Assembly: GCA_000934455.1 (NCBI GenBank)
Contig: KN887169.1
Location: forward strand, 33,575-58,606
Source: Apostichopus parvimensis
Taxonomy: Eukaryota; Echinodermata; Holothuroidea; Aspidochirotida; Stichopodidae
DNA: 25,032 nt
Direction: 5' to 3'
The notes below the pieces were generated by a model, which worked only from the letters and a program-made list of their open reading frames with translations, had not been told where the DNA came from and ran no database searches. Of this stretch, positions 11,501 to 22,000 are shown piece by piece (position 1 is the first letter of the stretch; the number at the start of each line of letters is the position of its first letter). The translations under genes and the position numbers were made by a program.

Positions 11501-12470
11501 CATGACGAAAAAGAAAATGTGGAACAATTTGATCGTCTGTATTTATGAAATAAGTAATCTCGAGAAGAAGCAGGCAATTATCAACGAAATGTACAAAACA
11601 GGGGGTAAAATGGCTAACAATATGAACATTAACATACAGCATCTTGACAGAAAACACCACAGAGTTGCTTTAACAGATTTCTGCGATGCTTGCAATGCTT
11701 CAGATGTAAGTAGTGGTAACTTTGTAAAATGTGGTTGATTTAATTTTCGAATCTTATGTTCAACTTGTCGAAAATGATTCCTTAGCTGGTTTTAAGAAAC
11801 GGCTGATTGCCCACCGTAATTATTTTATTCAATTAACATATTACTCTAATGGAAGTTCTTTATATCGTAACGGCATCGTAATTTGATTGGTCATTTGTTT
11901 TAGCTTAACTACTTTTATGTTTACTGTAAAAATACGCATTAATATGATATGCCTCGATAAGTGGTTACTGTTGATTTTTTGTTCTTTGGGTTATTCAACA
12001 TGGACATATATGACGTTCCTAAACGTTAACGTCTTTCTAATTACTTGTCTTTCAACAGGTAAAACTTAGAGGAATGGCACTTAGAGAAGTGTGTGCGATT
12101 GACTTCATAAAAGAGGTAACACTGCCTTCATTAAAAATCCTGAGTTTTCTGGAAATGAACATCAATGAAGACCAATTCGTCTCAATCATCAACAGCCTTA
12201 CAAATCGAAAATGTCCAGGAATCCTACAGTAAGAATGATCGATAATACCTCGTTATAATCATCTGCAAAATGTGATTAGTGTTATCGTTCGTTATGTTGA
12301 TAAATTATGACTTTTATTTATTTATATATAGATATATCTTAAATATTTTATATTTATTTCTTTATAATCTTAAATGAAGGTTCGTAAAATGTTCGGTACC
12401 GGACGAATTAAAAGAAGAAGCCAAACAGACAGTGGAATCAGCTTTGAAGGGATTCGACATGAAAAGTTAG
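2480..12470 (+). CDS. Ig-Ig-TM-NACHT receptor (membrane-anchored NLR-like protein), 9 coding exons
   Basis: Joined coding exons: 2480-2549, 4022-4336, 6415-6756, 7515-7685, 8899-8936, 9036-9081, 9574-11705, 12059-12228, 12380-12470. They total 3,375 nt, giving 1,124 residues with no internal stop, and every junction is phase-compatible with GT...AG borders. Order: signal peptide (about 1-21), Ig domain (24-128), Cys-rich Ig domain (129-242), transmembrane helix (about 261-285), basic linker, then NACHT with Walker A LGYGKTT (Lys 406), Walker B VLLDGLDE (484-488), sensor TSR (547-549) and the NLR helical-domain motif QEFLAAQY (918-925). NACHT proteins are STAND ATPases that oligomerise on sensing a ligand. 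Here the Ig ectodomain would face outside and the ATPase the cytosol. No CARD, DEATH or PYD domain is present, and the C-terminus holds at most one LRR-like unit. A strong acceptor at 2464-2465 implies an upstream 5'UTR exon I could not locate. The architecture is read from the sequence; the receptor role is inferred. Confidence 0.85.
2550..4021 (+). other. Intron 1 of the NACHT receptor gene
   Basis: Holds the 150-bp tandem repeat described separately. The longest open frame (3312-3521) lies within repeat sequence and shows no domain or codon signal. Nothing else is supported. Confidence 0.7.
2894..3335. repeat. Degenerate tandem repeat, about three units of roughly 150 bp
   Basis: Inside the first intron of the NACHT receptor. 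Units start with ATATCTC (2902, 3042, 3210), continue with a GAAT..ATGTCATACTTGGTA-like stretch and end with a GAGTGTGCGGG / GGGTGGGGCTTA / GTGGGCGGGGCTTA block. A fourth, poorer unit may follow to about 3630. A (TATG) microsatellite sits at 3150-3165. No coding content is seen. Confidence 0.5.
4022..4336 (+). CDS. Exon 2: first Ig domain of the NACHT receptor
   Basis: A strong acceptor (TTTTTTAACTACAG) and donor GTAAGC bound a 315-nt exon that is phase 1 at both ends. It encodes an Ig fold with B-strand VIVCNAS, C-strand MYWYKGG and F-strand HEGKYTVRV. The usual F-strand Cys is Val, so the canonical B-F disulphide cannot form. A spare Cys (SISCDN) lies upstream of the B strand. The exon spans residues 24-128. 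Confidence 0.85.
4635..4647. repeat. Poly-C tract (13 C)
   Basis: Homopolymer run in the second intron of the NACHT receptor gene. It makes the open frames around it length-variable and unlikely to code. Confidence 0.8.
5044..5064. repeat. Small perfect inverted repeat
   Basis: Arms GACGTAAC (5044-5051) and GTTACGTC (5057-5064) flank a 5-base loop, TTTTC. The repeat is intronic, with no associated gene. An imperfect longer one lies nearby at 4926-4967 (ATATTCACCC... and ...GGGTGATAT). Confidence 0.5.
5560..5579. repeat. GT microsatellite followed by poly-G
   Basis: (GT)n runs straight into a run of 11 G within the second intron of the NACHT receptor gene. No coding content. Confidence 0.75.
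6415..6756 (+). CDS. Exon 3: second, Cys-rich Ig domain of the NACHT receptor
   Basis: Acceptor CTTCTATACAG and donor GTATGG bound a 342-nt exon, phase 1 at both ends. The product begins with a Cys-rich stretch (CPLIDACGSTCTGC), then an Ig core with B-strand LLTCYVSG, C-strand VDWIV and F-strand ATFRCIAS, so both canonical Cys and the Trp are present. Seven Cys in total suggest extra disulphides near the N-terminal edge. Confidence 0.85.
6757..7514 (+). other. Intron 3 of the NACHT receptor gene
   Basis: AT-rich sequence between the second Ig exon and the transmembrane exon. Nothing further is recognised. Confidence 0.65.
7515..7685 (+). CDS. Exon 4: stalk, transmembrane helix and start of the cytoplasmic tail
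   Basis: Acceptor GTCGTTTCAG. The exon encodes a short Pro/Ser stalk, then about 25 hydrophobic residues (VAWAFVVIGIIMFFVLILVL and on to LIACCLY), then SRR as a stop-transfer signal, consistent with a type I orientation. Two in-frame donors exist: GTAACG after 7655 and GTAAGG after 7685. Both leave phase 1, and the longer form adds ten residues (NAFFWARRNG region). I chose 7685 because GTAAGG is closer to consensus. Confidence 0.8.
7686..8898 (+). other. Intron 4 of the NACHT receptor gene
   Basis: Contains AT-rich sequence and a pyrimidine/purine-skewed stretch around 8150-8300. Minor open frames have no domain signal, and no exon with matching phase was found. Confidence 0.6.
8899..8936 (+). 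CDS. Exon 5: juxtamembrane micro-exon
   Basis: A 38-nt exon after a T-rich acceptor (TTTTTTTAG) and before donor GTAAGA, phase 1 in and phase 0 out. It encodes GTGIQIATSDPYM. The last two residues join DM of the next exon to make YMDM. A diverged counterpart lies near 24007-24041 in the downstream copy, where the flanking intron is also recognisably similar. Confidence 0.7.
9036..9081 (+). CDS. Exon 6: basic juxtamembrane linker
   Basis: A 46-nt exon (acceptor TTTTTATATCAG, donor GTATGA), phase 0 in and phase 1 out. It encodes DMQRLNPKQKKKSLE, a strongly basic segment between membrane and NACHT domain. Only this phase combination joins exon 5 to exon 7 without a stop. The homologous exon at 24153-24209 carries an in-frame TAG. 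Confidence 0.75.
9082..9573 (+). other. Intron 6 of the NACHT receptor gene
   Basis: Its 3' part (about 9350-9530) is recognisably similar to 24290-24480 in the broken copy. About 200 bases at 9140-9340 have no counterpart there, reflecting an insertion here or a deletion in the copy. Confidence 0.6.
9574..11705 (+). CDS. Exon 7: NACHT ATPase core with NLR helical domains
   Basis: A 2,132-nt exon (acceptor TTTTTTTCTTTAG, donor GTAAGT). It opens with the NACHT-preceding element LVEGLMKYYEKFCFIKPLPW. Walker A ADLGYGKTTY has its Lys codon at 9807; the first Gly of GxxxxGK[ST] is Ala. Walker B is VLLDGLDE, sensor 1 is VWVTSRE, then LNGFSNSQVNEYI. A charged low-complexity insert fills 10353-10862 (about 170 residues). 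After it the fold resumes with SETPLLLIMIVHII and, near 11322, MFKHEFFQEFLAAQYV, a hallmark of NLR helical domain 2. The open frame reads past the donor to 11738, but splicing at 11705 is favoured by the consensus donor and by in-phase downstream exons. Confidence 0.9.
11706..12058 (+). other. Intron 7 of the NACHT receptor gene
   Basis: A 353-base AT-rich intron. The NACHT open frame stops soon after the donor, as expected of intronic read-through. Nothing else is seen. Confidence 0.65.
12059..12228 (+). CDS. Exon 8: C-terminal LRR-like segment of the NACHT receptor
   Basis: Acceptor GTCTTTCAACAG and donor GTAAGA give a 170-nt exon, phase 0 in and phase 2 out. The peptide contains LPSLKILSFLEMNINEDQFV, one or two units resembling NLR-type leucine-rich repeats, with no longer array. 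It joins exon 7 and exon 9 in frame. Confidence 0.75.
12380..12470 (+). CDS. Exon 9: C-terminus and stop codon of the NACHT receptor
   Basis: The acceptor ends at 12379 (TTAAATGAAG, a weak pyrimidine tract). Phase 2 entry completes the CAG codon and gives FVKCSVPDELKEEAKQTVES and then ALKGFDMKS before TAG at 12468-12470. The peptide is amphipathic and charged. The acceptor is the least convincing of this gene, though the frame fits exactly. Confidence 0.65.
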
Positions 12471-13329
12471 TGATATTCGGAATACGATTTTTGTGGACAA
12501 CATACAATAACCAGATACAGAAACAATATTGTGTGTACATTGGAAGTTGGTTAATTTTTGCGGTCTTTTTTTAATTTTCATGAAATGTTTCTCACTATTT
12601 TTCAAAATATGTACTTACCCAACTCTCCATTATGATTATTTTTTCGGTTCACGATGAAGTGCTTTCATGTATGAACCTGTTCATAAGTTACTAATAACAG
12701 GCCTTCATTACGTTCTTTTTTCTTGCAGTTGATATTTTGTACCACAAGAACCGTTACATTCAGTTTATTAACTTATGCCACTTCTCCCTTATCTACTTTT
12801 TTAGTATATAACTGTAAGAAGACATCGCCTGCTTCCATGAGTGTTCCAAAATTCAACCCAAAGAAAGGAAAATGGGGGAAATGAATTGCATCTAAAAGAC
12901 TTGTAAATGTAATAAGACTTTTATGTGTCATTTAATGTACTCAAAACGAATGTCCTAACTACCGGAGTTTGTAAAGTCTTCGTATGCGTTGCTACAGTTG
13001 TTTGAAATCAACCGATCCTGGAGACTTCACAAGCGAATGTTTCATGAATTTCCTACTACGAATGTGGATTCAATGCAGCGAGCACAAGTAACTTATTGTT
13101 TATGCAGAGGTCATTTTAGGTCAACCGACTCGAATTACTTTGTGAACAGGAAAAACTCTAAAGGTCAAACTTGGATGAACTTTATATGTTGTTGGTGGAT
13201 CATCCGTCGTATTATTTCTAGAACCTACTGAAATGAAATGTGAAAAGGAAATCAATCAGCATGGATCTCTTTTCTTTAATTCTAACTGATGACTGTTAAG
13301 CTATTAGAGACACCAAGGGTTTCATTAAT

Positions 13330-13510
13330 ATAAGCAGGGGCGTCAATCCTAATTGAAAAGTGGGTGGGGGGGGGGCATACATGACTGAACATGGATGAAA
13401 GTCTTTATCTAGTGGGGTCCAGGGGCCCGACATAGGGCACCTGATGTGGTCCAGGGGAGAAGCCCCGGCGGGGTCCAAGGGGCGGACTTACATCCAGATA
13501 TCTGTAAGTT
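13330..13510. repeat. G-rich dispersed-repeat fragment
   Basis: Contains a run of 11 G near 13367 and the imperfectly repeated phrase GGGGTCCAGGGGCCC / GTGGTCCAGGGGAGAAGCCCC / GGGGTCCAAGGGGCGG. Its base composition is unlike the AT-rich surroundings, which suggests an inserted repeat. Short open frames across it are by-products of this composition. Confidence 0.45.
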
Positions 13511-14510
13511 TGCTTCTGTTTGGTCCCGGAACTGATATGTCAGTCGTAATTTATGTCAACAATATTACATATTACAAAGGAATTAGATTTAAATTGAGAA
13601 AGAATAATCTATTTAACATCCGGGTGATTTTAAGGGCCTTCATCATTTTTAATAAACTTGAAACCTAGACCAAAGTCGGAAACATTCTTAAAGTTTGCAT
13701 ATAAGAATAAAAACACCAATATGCATACATGGTGTAACACGTAGATGTAAATAGCATGACTGGGTGTGAAGTCCATTATCCTGGTTGCAATGGTCACTAT
13801 ACCTGGGGGAGGGGACATTTGATATCGTGTCCTCCACCCTTCAAAAAGAGGGGCACGTGTCTTCCTACCTCCTCCATGATTGGCGCCCTGAATATAGGTA
13901 TAGTGATTTTTTTCTGTTAAAGTCTATGAAAGACTTTTGCCAAAGCACGAGAGAACAAACAACATTCAATCTGTTAATAGAAATGGTTCATATTGGCAAT
14001 TATTTACGTAGATATACATGTTTCACAAAGCCGGGTAAATTAAATATCAAATTTTTATCAAAGAGTCATAATAGAATAATATTTAAAGCATATTTATGAC
14101 GTAACAATTCTGTATTTGAAGTCAAATACTCATTAATTACCAAAACAACATTATTGGCCGATAAACGTTGCTCATGGCTCAATAATATTTGTTAATGTAT
14201 CAACAAAATGTTTATCACAAGTTAACCAGAATAAAAACGGCTCAGATCTTTTTTTGACAGATAAATAAACTTAATTAATAAAATAACCTTCACATTTTTT
14301 AAGCTTACAGCAGTAGCTTACAAAATAAACTTCATATTTTTTATAGTTCGTGTTAGTGACAAAAGGTTCGATTACTTTGAAAATTCGACAGTGATTGTTT
14401 TATGATACGCATTAATAGTGAATAATGGAAACGGTTTGTTTTAAGACTTTATGCTATCAATATTGTACATATCGAATAACTTCAATCTCCATTTCCTATG
14501 TAACATTTAT

Positions 14511-14850
14511 CCAATCGAGTTGATAACATGATAACAAGTAAAAGTGAAATATTGTCCTAATTTTAGTGATTTTTGCTGATCTGTTTTTTAACTGCCTGGT
14601 TCAATTCTTCACCTGCAGCTATTATAATATGTATCAATATTACGAGAAAACGAATAAAAATACCGTCTATTTGCAATCATGAAATTGAGTTGATAACATG
14701 ATATTAAGTATAAAAAAGTAAAATTTTGTCGCCTTCATTTTAGTGATTTTTGTTTAAGTGTGTTTTACCTACTTGGTTCAATTCTACAGCTTTAACTATT
14801 GTAGGCCTAATATGTATCAATATTACAAGTAACGAATAAAAATACCGTCT
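14511..14850. repeat. Tandem duplication, two units of about 170 bp
   Basis: Both units contain GAGTTGATAACATGATA, TTTTAGTGATTTTTG, TGGTTCAATTCT, ATATGTATCAATATTAC and end in CGAATAAAAATACCGTCT (14651-14668 and 14833-14850). It lies in the gene-free stretch between the two convergent receptor genes. Confidence 0.8.
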
Positions 14851-15985
14851 AGACTCTTAGCAGACTGTAAAAAGCCTGTATCCAGACAACGGAAATGTAC
14901 AAAACTATAATCGCAACCGACGAAATGAAATCAGACTAATAGTGGAGGAGTGCCTTACATTTTAAAATATAAATGATAGATATAGCCACTATGATTCAAC
15001 GTAAAAGTTAACTAATAGAGATACGAAAAGTGGGTGCGAACGGTTTTTAAAAGTTTCCCTTAAAATATTCTTGACTCCTTGTTTTAATTACCTCTTTGTC
15101 TGAGAATATAACAAGAAGATCGCCATACGTGACTATACGTCTTGTATTTCAAATAGTTAAAGCTGTTGCATACGAGACAATTGTTTGCAGTTAAACATGT
15201 ATATATTGTTAATACAATATTGTGATTTGTACAGTATCTTTTTCAGAATTATTGTTTTGTGCATATTGTTCAAACAACTGTTCTAACATAGTCAACGATT
15301 TTTTTTATTGATTGATTAAATTGAGAAAATACTACAATTATTCCATCTTATACGTATTTATTACACGACTAGGTAACTGCGCATGTGTTAATTTTTTATT
15401 TACAGTTAGAAACGATTTGATACAAGCAGATTGTTGCAACTTGCAGTCATACCAAATGACAAGTATAAACTATTCATATGCAGTTTCTTTATAGCCTTTG
15501 TTGCGCTCGCCTGTATGACATAATTGTTCTATGCAATATTGTAACAATATGGAATAACTTTCGGTAGGTCGGGGATGGGTGAATCTCACCTGAATTTAGA
15601 CCACTTTTAGACCACGTTGCGGTAGTTTAGCATATCTTCTGACATATAGTCCTACTCTAAACTTAAAAATAAAAATAAATGAATATAATCTAATTCACTA
15701 TGTATGAACATGCTGATAATGAACAAGGAAACGTGAAGACAAAGAATACATCTTACATTAACAAAGTAACTTCCTGTGTACACAAAACTGTAATTAACCA
15801 CGACTAAACTGTTGTGAAAAGGAACAGAACCGATATGAAAAAAACACTTTCCATCGAATAATCCATTTCATCCGGTCCCATATATTCCGTTCCTCTCATC
15901 GTTTTATCAGATGTGTTCCCATCCCAAAAAGTTTTTATGTCCATAGCGCCTTAAGTTTCGGAACGGTAGATTGTACTTATAACTT

Positions 15986-16088
15986 TTAATCAATATTTTC
16001 TATTAGCTGAAATAGCTTTGTCTTCAACGCTGTAAGGCTAATTCGATCTGCAGGATCCACCTTCAAGCAAGAAGTCATAATTGCGTAT
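15986..16088 (-). CDS. Pseudokinase exon 13: end of C-lobe and stop
   Basis: Acceptor TTCAATTTCAG, phase 2 in. It encodes [20 protein letters not shown] and then [13 protein letters not shown] before TAA at 15988-15986. DPADRIS contains the structural Arg of subdomain XI (Arg 601). Almost no tail follows the kinase fold. The nearest canonical AATAAA on this strand is at 15400-15395. Confidence 0.8.
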
Positions 16089-19000
16089 CTGAAATTGAAT
16101 AAAATATTACAGAAAATGTAAAATTGCATTGTGCATTTATTATAGCAAATGTCAGCATGTGTTCAAATTATCAATCTGATGCATAGTAATATATTTCCAG
16201 CTTGACTTTATTCCAAACATTGAAATGGTTTCTATATCAGCATTTGCTCCTAAGAATAAATAATTGTAAACATTATTTAGAGTATGATAAAATCCAAACT
16301 TGAATTTTAGAATGTGAAGTATATTATTCATATTCAGTAATATACAATATAATTCAACAGTCCAATAGTAACAAACCAAAGACCAAATAGAACACAACTC
16401 ACAGAGAATCTGAACACAAATCAGGCTTTGAGAGAACTGGTAAAGCATCAGGCTGAGCAGCAAACTTCATAATATCTAATCCATCAAACGGAGAAGCACC
16501 TTGAGTAAAACAGAAACAATTACAAGACACTATTTCCTTTAATGTATCTTCTTACAGTACATTAATTGCTTCTCTTAAAGGAAAGGGTGAATACAATATG
16601 TTGTATTCATACTTTCTTTCTTAAAAGTAAGATTAATTTGCATTTCACCTTTATATTAAAAGTGAATTGTTGGAGAAAGACATTAATTAGACTTAACATA
16701 ATATATATTATATTTATAATATACAGCTATATTTATGTATATTGCGTTCGAAGTGTTTAATTCAAATTAAGTAATGGAAACGGTTACCCTGAGAAAATAT
16801 CTCCCAGATGAAAACGGCAAAGGACCAAACATCACTTTCTCGGTCATAATGTTTCTTGAAAATGGTCTCCGGGGCAAACCATGGAAGACGAAGGTTCTCC
16901 TACAAATTTGAACACGTTCATGTAATTCACAACAACAAGGAACATGTTATGATAATTTATAAAACATTCAATGGCATGTTCATTTATAAATTCATTATCT
17001 CATCTCCCTACATTTAATGGATAGGGATATGACATTGTACTTCACCTATCATAAATGTGAGTACGTGGATAAGTGTGAGTAAGTGAGGAAAAAAGTCTGA
17101 ACTCCTCCTAGACCGCAAGTCCGACCAAGTTCAAATTTGTTTGCTAGATGTCTCATCGTGTAAACTCGTGCCTACGAGATTGAAAGCGTCGTATGTCAAA
17201 GGTCAAACAAACCGAAAAAAAATGTTTTTAACCATTTTTCTGCTTGTCCTCAGCAAAGAATGATGAGAAGAAATTTTAAATTAGGTCACTTTTTTTTGGT
17301 CAGGGTCAAGGGTCAATTGAGGTTTTAGGTCAAGTTGGCCTAAATTGTTTGAAAAAGTAGGTCGCAGACTCCACCTACACTGTAGGTCTAATCAGTTTCA
17401 AACTTTGTGGGTAGGTCCCTGACCATCAAAACACGTGCATACATGATTGGTGACGTCATATGTCAGAAGTGAAATACCCCAAACGTGTTTTGTCATCACA
17501 TGCTTATAATACCGCAAGTTGTGTAGAGAATATTGGACAAATTTTTATAAAAGTACTTATGTGGTTGCAAAAGATTGAGGTAAAAGTTCAACGTAGGTCA
17601 AAGTTCAAATTGCCCTAAATTGTGCGGAGGTGATGAGATCTGTAATTCCATGGATTGTCCTCTTGTAAAATATTGTGGTACTGTTTTATACATTTGAAAG
17701 AACTTTTAGATCATCGTTGCATTTTACATAAATTAAGAAACAAAAAAAACGTAAACCAAAACAGTTTTTTCCTCACCTCAAACTTGATATTTGAGAGCAT
17801 TTTCTTGGTAGATGATCGCAAGTTGAAGTCGTACAGTTTGCACACCATGTTAGGTGTTAAAAGAACCTTTCTCGAACAAATAGCAGGATGATCACACTGT
17901 AAAATAAACTTGTATTTAAGTGTGCTTAAGTGATTAGGGCTTTTCATCAAGATAGACTTATTTAATGATTGATAGCTCATCTAGCAATCTTTGGGTTAGA
18001 TATGTCACAAAACAGATAGAAGTTCGGAGCGACATCAGAACCATGCGCATATGCATCTTACTTTAGTTAGTTGATTGATAACAAATGACACTTTTACTCA
18101 CGTCTATTGATTCAAGAAAGAATAGGGCCTTCAGAGGTTCCAATAAAAATGATCCAATCCGTAGGGCATTGGTTGATTGAGCGGATCTACTTAATCCCTG
18201 CATGTATATTGTCTTGGAATAGACATCGTGGTATTTCGCTTTACAAAGAACATCTCTTAAAGTACCATTTGTGATGTATTCCGTGTAAATGTAGTAAGGG
18301 ACTACAATGTTTGGATCATAGAAAGTAGAACAAGAATATATTATAACAAACAATTCAATTTGTTTCAATTAGTTAAATAAAAACAAATAAAAGACATATT
18401 TGATCAAACAGAAATAATTGATATCATAGTGCATAATTTGTATCAACTATTTTAAACAATTTATTGCCTACTTTGTACTGTATCAGCCGCCACAATTTCT
18501 ACTACATTTCTGTGCTTCGGAATATGCCTGAGATGTTCAGCCAGCAATCTGATTTGAAGCCAGTCTTCATTTGTTGAGCTATCTGCAATAACACAATATA
18601 TATATCTCTGAGATTTCATTTCAGTTCAGTAAAATATAAACCCTTCATTCACCGCTGCTAAGATTATCATACAGTAATTTGGACTTTTTTATCTAGATTC
18701 CATCTCATTATTGATATAGCACCAGCTGCTGTTTCTGATACACTGGAGGAGCCCTGTCAACAACCGGTTTCTTCTCATAGTCAAACACAATGCTGAGTGC
18801 AGGCAGAATTTAAACAGTTTAAACAGTTGTTAGAGTATACTGAATTAACCAGGAAGCTATGCAACAAACATTTACATAACACACAACCTATTTACTACTA
18901 TGCGGGGGATCTGTCTTTTCCTTTCGTAGATGCCATTGATCTCTTCATACCTAGTCTAATGGTTAATGCAGGCATCATATATACTTAATTAAACAGTAGT

Positions 19001-22000
19001 TAGAGTATATTAAATTAATCAGGAAGCTATGCAACATACATTAACATACCACACAAAGTATTTGCTACTATGAGGGATCTATCTTTTCCTTTCGTTGATG
19101 CTATCCATCTCTTCATGCGTCCCGTGCAAGGTATAGAGCTTGTCAGTATAATGTCACCTCGATTTAACACAGTGTTGTCTCCATAGAAGTAGAACTCTGT
19201 GAAGATTAAAGAGAACATGGAAAAGAGTAAAGCATATTATGGATAGAACGGTAGTCGAAGCAGTGAAATAAGGATTAAACACTGCATATTTGAGCTGTCC
19301 AACTATTGGTTGTTTTCGTTTCTTATATTGTCATTTTATTTGTTTAGGGACGGTAGTCAAAACCCACAGTACCTTGTGTACTGTGCAACCAGAAATCATG
19401 TCCAATTGCATTCCGGAAAACCCATATAGAGGAAGGGAAGGGTTGTAAGATAAATTCAGTTTCACCTCCAGAGTTAGTTTAACATTTACTTGTTTAACAT
19501 TTATAAGGAAGAAATCCAACAGTCTCTTTGATGATTCTGTGCATGGACTGTAAATTAACTAACATTGCATAGTACTCGATACTTGTTTAAAGGCCGCCAG
19601 TAGTACACCCATATATCCTACCGAAGTCATATAACGGTTAATGACCATGAAACTTGTAGATAAACGTCCCCTAATAGTGACTTATCTTGAACCCCTATGT
19701 CTTAAAGAGTGTTAATATTGAAGAATCTGGACCCCTCCCCAACCCTCGATATGTCTAGTACACTTTAAGTTACAACACATATTTAACGAATATTATTTAT
19801 TACAATAGTTTTCTTAGTAAATAATTAATTTTTGTTACCATGAATCATAGTTATAATCGACCTTCCCACAGCTCTGATCGCACGGAATTGATAAATCAGC
19901 ATGTTTGACAAGGGAAACAGAACTTACCACCAGCCATATCGTCTGGAGATTCATATAGTACTTCTTCACTTACAGGTATCTTGATTGTTTCGAATGTTGT
20001 CGTAGTCATGCTTGAAGTAGAAACAATAGATAATTGGCGGTATATTGAATTAACTAAATATTGACTATTACAAATGGGCTTTATGAAAACTTAAGCATGC
20101 GGATACCTCATACGGAGAAAATACGGAGAAAATATGATTCTTAGAAATGAGATAATATGAAGTCAAAATATGTAACTTTTTCTGTGAAGAAAGAAGCATA
20201 CATTTGGACACAAATACCAAATTGTAAAACTTATACGAGCTCAGTATAACTGAGTATAACTTCATTTTGAAACTTCATGTTAACTTTGAATATGTGTTTA
20301 CTGCTCATATAAGGAAGGAGAAGTGACTTACTTTGTTCTCTCTGTAGTTCCCATCCTCTGCGATCTGAGCCCTAAAAAATAATACAGCGTGTGAAATATA
20401 ATCACACAGACTATGCATGGTGAGTCTGTCACAGCACAGACATGAAAAGGATATTACGTTATGCTCCTGATTTTTTAAAATGTGTTTTTATCTTTGTGTT
20501 TGTTTTTTCTTTTATGTTTGTTTTATTTTTATTTTGCAGAACTAAAATATCCCTGCAATTTCTCTCTTTTTTTCTTAAATATTGACTTGTTTAATTCCAA
20601 CAGGATTTTTTATTCCAATTGAGAAACTAAGTTTTAATTCATTTTGGAAATGCTTATCAAAATGAGGTGAATTCACGTGGAAGTCGGACTTATTTTCGGA
20701 TACACAAAATTCACAGAAGGGGGTTGCTCTTGAAACATTGTTTTTATTTTGAAATTAATCTCAGTCATGTGGGCTTCAATGCTAAGCTACTTGCATTCTC
20801 ACAACGTACCTCATAGTTCCTTGAAAGATTACAAATTGCTAGAAGGGCGAGAGGAAATAGACACTCCAGGAATTTGATGATCTTCCAAATATTATACTGG
20901 CCACGTGAAATATACAAATATAGTCTCAATTTTGTAGATTTTGTGGCAAATCACTTCTGAAGCTTAGTGTGCCCCATTAAATTAATACGTTTTCAGTGAC
21001 GTTTCAAAGTTTGTAGTTTGTTTTCCTAATTCAGTAAGAATAGATTACTCGTATAACAATACCAACATAGCATATTTTTACGTACTTTGAACTTTATAAA
21101 ACATCAGTAAACTCGTCAAGGTCGATATAGTGAAGAGGACTGGTACGATAAAATAATAAACGCCCATTTTGCCTTCATCAGTACCTGTATAGATTAAATG
21201 AGTAAAGAAAAATATTTCTTTAAGATTTCTTGGCATGTGTTAAGGGCACTTCATTAATTACATAGTTCCTTTAAATAATGCAAGACCGGTTTACAATTGT
21301 TATTTAATATTCTCTTCGTGATCCAAATTACCATTGATTTAGGGAACGAACAATCAAATAGAGCATTTGCTTGTCTGAGACAGTGAAGACAACTGTACCG
21401 AGCTTCAATAACGTTTCACTGAGGTATCTCGTTGTTAGTCCAAACTATAATTACATGGAAGCCACAAATGAACGAAATTGTTACCTGATGTGTCGTCCGG
21501 TGTAATTGACTTAGGATTTTGGATGTGAATTAAAATTTCACTCTCTTGGTTGACTACATATCTGCAATTAACTTTACATGTGAAATTTTGAATATTGACT
21601 CTCATTTCGAACTTCAAATTTGATGTCAAATTTTTCATCTCTAGTTTCGTGACGTCAGCAAAAGTGTCAGTTCTGTTATAAATTCCGTTCTGTAACCACG
21701 TCACGTTTAACGGTAGAATTGTGTTGAAAATAGCACATTGTATCTCAACATCCGAACCCTCAATGGCCGAAAGTGTCCTGCTAGTATCCGTTTTCACAAC
21801 CACGCTTTCCCCAACAATTTCAATTGTTGGTGATACTATAATTGATAAGAAGGAAAACATGGAATGTGTCAATTATGAGGGGCACCCTTAGAACTCCATT
21901 GTTATCATTAAAGATATGTCCTTGATAGGAAAGGAATCAAGTGCTTTAATGTATGTAAGGAATTGGCTAGAATGTGATAAATTCTTAACACAAAGCTCAA

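Larger units (their letters stand above)
12471..15985. other. Intergenic region between the two convergent receptor genes
   Basis: Contains the G-rich repeat and the 170-bp tandem duplication. The first AATAAA on the plus strand after the NACHT stop is at 13651; on the minus strand after the pseudokinase stop one lies at 15400-15395. Either could be a polyadenylation signal, but both are distant. Open frames here (12989-13231, 13444-13668, 13785-14099, 15312-15494) show no domain. Confidence 0.55.

Noticed and set aside
11706-11738. NACHT protein ending at the stop 11736-11738 instead of splicing at 11705
   Set aside because: GTAAGT is a consensus donor, and two further exons continue in phase with an LRR-like peptide and a stop. 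An unspliced isoform remains possible.
12374-12574. 66-residue open frame starting MKVRKMFGTG as a separate gene
   Set aside because: The same DNA in another frame completes the NACHT receptor exactly in phase and ends at TAG 12470. The open frame is a shadow of exon 9.
13296-13668. Open frames across the G-rich repeat
   Set aside because: GC-rich repeat composition removes stop codons by chance. The peptides have no recognisable domain.
17090-17620. GGTCAA runs as nuclear-receptor binding sites
   Set aside because: The motifs occur throughout a duplicated repeat inside an intron, so repeat origin explains them better.
19331-19519. Extra pseudokinase exon in the minus strand
   Set aside because: No kinase motif, no good splice borders, and exons 6 and 7 already join in phase without it.
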